Assembly: GCA_001509375.1 (NCBI GenBank)
Contig: LGFT01000001.1
Location: 27,836 to 91,835, forward strand
Length of the DNA: 64,000 bases
Direction: 5' to 3'
Source: Methanothrix harundinacea
GTDB taxonomy: Archaea; Halobacteriota; Methanosarcinia; Methanotrichales; Methanotrichaceae
Part shown: positions 61,019 to 64,000 of the stretch, in pieces
Layout: each line of letters begins with the position of its first letter
How positions within the stretch are numbered: the first letter of the stretch is position 1
The notes under the pieces: model-generated
What the model was told of the DNA's origin: nothing
The model's database searches: none
The model's input: only the letters and a program-made list of their open reading frames with translations
Position numbers and translations under genes: made by a program

Positions 61019-61308
61019 ATGAGAACGGTTATCATATTATCAATTCTGGCCCTCCTCGCGGCCAGCGCCGCCGCCTTCGGCGTGGAGCCGGTGAGCGTCG
61101 GCGGAGATTTTGGACAGTCCTGGCTGAAGAACATGCCGTACCAGCCTGAAATCACCGAGTGGACTTCATGTACCCCTTCTACTCCGACGACCCGTGGATC
61201 CTGGCCCAGCACACCGGAAGGGTGGTGAGGACGAACCTGGAAGATCTGGAGGATGACATCCGGAGAACAATAGATAATAGAACTATAGAACAGCTGAGAA
61301 AGAAATGA
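61019..61308 (+). pseudogene. Small secreted protein, reading frame broken by a 1-nt gap
   Basis: ATG 61019 encodes a signal peptide (MRTVIILSILALLAASAAAFG) and then EVEPVSVGGDFGQSW-like sequence (here GVEPVSVGGDFGQSW) that runs to a stop at 61226-61228. From about 61162 another frame gives DFMYPFYSDDPWILAQHTG and ends TGA 61306-61308, which overlaps the ATG of the next gene (ATGA). Adding one G to GTGG near 61159-61162 would join both parts. Either a frameshift mutation or a base-calling error. Confidence 0.6.
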
Positions 61309-61901
61309 CTGTAAAGAGGATCGACTTCGAAGAGCTCATCACAAAGCTCCGGGAGGTCCACCCGGACCTTACACCCATCTCCGCCGAGGACGTGGTGGTG
61401 GCGAACTGGGTGAGGCTGAAGTGCAGGTTCGGGTGCAAGGCGTACGGAAAGCACCTGGGGTGCCCCCCCTACTCGCCTACGCCGGAGGAGACGCGAAAGG
61501 TGCTGGCGGAGTACAGGGTCGGGGTGGTCGCGAAGTTCGAGGCCTCGCCCGACCCCGAGGTATCGCCCCAGCACCTCCACCACCACCTCTGGGCCTCGAT
61601 CAACACCGTCCACGAGACGGTCTTCCAGCTGGAGAGGTGCGCCTTCCTCTCAGGGTACTACAAGGCCTTTGGGTTCAACGCCCTCCCCTGCACCTTCTGC
61701 GCCACCTGCATCCCCGAGGAGAAGGAGAGGGTCGACCTCTTCGACGCCCGGAACTGCAGGCACAAGGAAAAAGTGAGGCCCTCCATGGAGGCCTCCGGGA
61801 TAGACGTCTTCGGCACCCTGGGGCGGGCGGGATACGGCCTTTCGGTCCTCGACTCCTACTCGAAAGGGGTCTCCCTCTTCGGTCTGGTCTTGCTGGAGTG
61901 A
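61305..61901 (+). CDS. DUF2284 cysteine-rich metal-binding protein
   Basis: 198 residues. Conserved Cys pattern of DUF2284: CRFGCKAYGKHLGCPP near residue 40, then FNALPCTFCATCIPEEKE near 125 and DARNCRHKEKVRPSMEASG near 147, enough for one or more metal or Fe-S sites. Its ATG 61305 overlaps the stop of the preceding (repaired) frame, so it is likely translationally coupled to that secreted protein. Confidence 0.9.
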   Translation: MTVKRIDFEELITKLREVHPDLTPISAEDVVVANWVRLKCRFGCKAYGKHLGCPPYSPTPEETRKVLAEYRVGVVAKFEASPDPEVSPQHLHHHLWASINTVHETVFQLERCAFLSGYYKAFGFNALPCTFCATCIPEEKERVDLFDARNCRHKEKVRPSMEASGIDVFGTLGRAGYGLSVLDSYSKGVSLFGLVLLE

Positions 61902-61967
61902 TCGGCGGCCTTTCGCTCACTTGAGAGTTTTAGAAGCCCTCTTGCCGTCGCAGCTTTGAACATTTAT

Positions 61968-62738
61968 TTAGAGGTACTCCCTCAGCTCTGCGACCGATTC
62001 GAGGATGAGGTCTGGAATTACATTCGAATACTCCGCCACGTCTTCTCTGTACTTTCCAGTCTTTACGAGGATTCCCTTCATCTCCGCGTTCTGGGCCCCG
62101 CCGACGTCCGTATCGATGTCGTCTCCGATCATGGCCGCCTCCCTGGGAGAGGCCTGAATTTCTGCTAGAGCCATATCGAAGAAGTCGGGGGACGGCTTTC
62201 CCACCACCTCGGACATGGTCCCTGTGGCGTACTCGAGGGCATAAACGAAGGGGCCTGCAGAGAGATTGAGGCCGTCGGAGCCCATCCAGTATCGATCCTT
62301 CTCGAGGGCGATGATCTCAGCCCCGCCCATAACCAGACGAAAAGCCCTGTTCAGTCGGTCGAAGGTGAAGTCGGTCTCGGCGTCCCCCACCACCACGAAG
62401 TCCACCTCCTCCTCGGCCAGGGGTATGCCCGCCTCCTCGAAGTCTCTTCGAACGTCTGGCCTTGTAAGAAGGAAGCACTTATTGTCCTTATCGGACCGAA
62501 TCCGCTCGGCGGCGGCGATCGCCGGGGTGAATATGTGCTCCCCTGGGATCTCAAACCCCATCTCGCAGAGAAACTTCGCAAGAGTGCTCCTGCACTTTGA
62601 AGTGGTGTTGGAGACGAACCTATACCGATATCCCCTCTCCTCCAGCATGGCTACGGTCTCCTTCGCCCCCTCTATCGGGGTCTTGTCCACGTAGAGGACC
62701 CCGTCGAGGTCGATAAGAAAGGCCTTAATGTCGTCGAT
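61968..62738 (-). CDS. HAD-superfamily phosphatase, proposed ATC start
   Basis: 256 residues from ATC 62738, which restores the essential N-terminal motif DDIKAFLIDLDGVLY; the DxD nucleophile is Asp10/Asp12. GTG 62690, the first canonical start, would delete these residues and leave the enzyme dead. A strong AAGGAGGT (62755-62748) lies 9 nt before ATC 62738, and no ATG/GTG/TTG occurs in the open frame upstream to a TAA at 62789. Later motifs are VSNTTSKCR, VGKPSPDFF and IGDDIDTDVGGAQNA (motif IV). Substrate unknown; NagD/p-nitrophenylphosphatase-like. Confidence 0.85.
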   Translation of the reverse strand: MDDIKAFLIDLDGVLYVDKTPIEGAKETVAMLEERGYRYRFVSNTTSKCRSTLAKFLCEMGFEIPGEHIFTPAIAAAERIRSDKDNKCFLLTRPDVRRDFEEAGIPLAEEEVDFVVVGDAETDFTFDRLNRAFRLVMGGAEIIALEKDRYWMGSDGLNLSAGPFVYALEYATGTMSEVVGKPSPDFFDMALAEIQASPREAAMIGDDIDTDVGGAQNAEMKGILVKTGKYREDVAEYSNVIPDLILESVAELREYL

Positions 62739-62747
62739 CGTTCCAAT

Positions 62748-62755
62748 ACCTCCTT
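62748..62755 (-). promoter_or_regulatory. Ribosome binding site deciding a non-canonical start
   Basis: Reverse-strand AAGGAGGT, followed by 9 nt and then ATC 62738. No canonical start codon is available in this frame before the catalytic motif of the HAD gene. Confidence 0.65.
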
Positions 62756-62789
62756 CGCAATGGAAGCTGGGACGCTCTATTAAGTCTTA

Positions 62790-63163
62790 TATTTACCCGA
62801 TTCATATCTCATGGACAAATATTTTTATTACCCAAAGGAGATGAAATTATCCTTCCGGAGGAATGAACTGAGGACGGTCTCTGCCGATGGCTCCCGCCGA
62901 CCTTCGGATGGATGGACTTCTAGGTGGAGAACGCAAAGGCCATCTGACGATCTTCCGGGCTTGAACTTGGACCTGGCGGAGAACATCTCGATTTGTGAAC
63001 CCGGCCTTTCGTCGCACTGGAAACCGGCCTTTCGGACGGTCTGGACAGTTCGATCCGAGCTGCCATCGCAGGGCAAAGCCGAAGGAGATCGAAGATGAAG
63101 GATCCCATAATAACTGGCAGAAAGCTAGAGTTCACGTTAACAGACGATCGATAAACTCGACCC
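62790..63163. other. Gene-free interval
   Basis: No credible gene in 374 bp. CCGGCCTTTCG occurs twice (63001-63011, 63024-63034). A 95-codon + frame from 62811 is judged spurious by composition. Confidence 0.4.
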
Positions 63164-63724
63164 CTATGTCATGGACATCAGCTCAAGACGCATCCTGTCA
63201 GCTTCATCAGAACCAGACTCGTCCTCCGTCTTCTCGCTCTGGTTCTGGTCCTCGGGAGTGTAGGATAGGTAGAGCTTTCGCCTCTTTCCCTGAGTGAGCT
63301 TGATGTGGGACGGATCCATCTCGGCGGACCGCTTCATCACGCTTATAACCGTAGTCTTGTTCAGGCCGAGCATGTCCACAAGCTCGCTGGTGGTGTATCT
63401 TCCGGGCCTTTCCTTCATGAGCTCGATCAGGTTCAATGTATGGTTGTCGAGTGCATTTCCCTCGGTGACTTTTGTCGTCCGGCTTGCAGATGATCTCGTC
63501 TGTCTCGTCTTAATCTGGCTCTTGAGATCTGCCACCTCCTTTGAAAGGTGATCTACCTGATCGATCAGTCTCCCCAAAAGATCGACATCTTGTTGCTTCA
63601 TGGTGAGCATGTTGGACATATTTTCCACCGCCATGATGAGACCAATCATCGCCTGAGTCTCTTCAAGCTCTCGCTCACTTTCTGCAACTTTCTTTTTATA
63701 AAGTTCTAAAAGTTCTTCAAACAT
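63164..63724 (-). CDS. Coiled-coil plus winged-helix DNA-binding protein
   Basis: 186 residues. N-terminal coiled coil (LELYKKKVAESERELEETQ), a central linker, and a C-terminal winged helix (GRYTTSELVDMLGLNKTTVI, residues about 107-126) followed by a beta-hairpin. A charged Glu/Ser-rich tail follows. Likely a transcriptional regulator; no target seen. Confidence 0.75.
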   Translation of the reverse strand: MFEELLELYKKKVAESERELEETQAMIGLIMAVENMSNMLTMKQQDVDLLGRLIDQVDHLSKEVADLKSQIKTRQTRSSASRTTKVTEGNALDNHTLNLIELMKERPGRYTTSELVDMLGLNKTTVISVMKRSAEMDPSHIKLTQGKRRKLYLSYTPEDQNQSEKTEDESGSDEADRMRLELMSMT

Positions 63725-64000
63725 TACTTCAGTGCTCCTTATCTGAATCTCAGCGCTTTCGAGATCTAACTCCCCCTCTCATGAGATGCCGAAAAGACTG
63801 CTACGTGAAGTGATCTCAATTCAAGTATAAATAGTTTTCTTAATAATTAATCCGGGAACCTGAGGTGCCTTGATCTCAAATGACAATTTTGTTAATGTAT
63901 GAGAGGATTTCGAAAAACCTAATCAATGGTTAAGTTTATATACTATTATTACTATATTTAACTTCCATAAGATCCCTAATAGACTTTTCCATCATGCACG
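63725..64000. other. AT-rich intergenic region at window end
   Basis: No gene seen. Contains TATA-like elements on both strands (TATAAATAG near 63826, TTTATATACT near 63936), suggesting promoters for the gene at 63724 and for a gene beyond the window. Confidence 0.4.

Noticed and set aside
62811-63098. 95-codon + frame
   Set aside because: Composition unlike its neighbours, no ribosome site and no recognisable domain.

Overview
The window is a gene-dense stretch (about 60 genes) of a moderately GC-rich methanogenic archaeon, most likely an acetate-using Methanothrix/Methanosaeta relative (family Methanotrichaceae). This rests on coenzyme M synthesis genes (comDE) beside a methanogenesis marker 16 gene, on methanogen-restricted families (DUF1699, DUF2098, DUF2117, UPF0212, UPF0282), on archaeal lipid (geranylgeranyl reductase) and DNA enzymes (HerA, XPD), and on archaeal expression signals. 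Many starts lie 25-28 bases after a TATA-like box, as in leaderless mRNAs; others have GGAGGTGA-type ribosome sites. The genus is inference. I see no rRNA, tRNA, CRISPR array or intact insertion sequence.

Layout: 1-4450 holds the end of a MetE-like gene, DUF1699, tpiA, an acylphosphatase, a ferredoxin and a geranylgeranyl reductase. 4685-10164 holds a solo Cas4-like protein, pyrBI, an FKBP isomerase, a LeuA/CimA synthase with a broken or non-canonical 5' end, and TatD. 10353-16956 holds a NYN protein, a rhomboid protease with a 19-bp tandem repeat in its tail, HerA, an MFS carrier, TspO and superoxide reductase. 17156-24480 holds membrane and secreted proteins, including a DUF362-membrane fusion, and a UPF0282 hydrolase. 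24481-26796 is coenzyme M synthesis (comD, comE, convergent marker 16). 27574-33492 holds secreted surface proteins, a class II photolyase and a methanogen-specific operon of unknown role.

33528-39856 holds a Cache/SpoIIE phosphatase and a MoxR-DUF58-LarA operon. 39995-43031 is an archaeal PspA envelope-stress module (HtpX, PspAB; PspA, PspAA on the other strand) that encloses a gene-free 565-bp stretch. That stretch has a TATA box followed by about 300 nt of nested complementary helices, and is my best candidate for an undescribed structured RNA. 43820-52040 holds XPD helicase, UPF0212, an alcohol dehydrogenase, a PaaK-type ligase and a NosD-TPR secreted protein. 52052-58270 holds a Bcr-type exporter, an NfnAB/SudBA-type flavoprotein pair, a pyrimidine-dimer glycosylase and an EF-Tu-like protein without GTPase motifs. 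58404-63724 holds an ABC importer (no ATPase nearby) with a divergent regulator, a frame-broken secreted gene coupled to DUF2284, a HAD phosphatase and a winged-helix protein.

A theme across the window is missing canonical start codons. The HAD phosphatase, the NfnA-like flavoprotein and HerA all extend by homology upstream of any ATG/GTG/TTG and instead show ATC or ATT placed 5-9 nt after a good Shine-Dalgarno sequence. LeuA may be a fourth case or a 1-nt indel.
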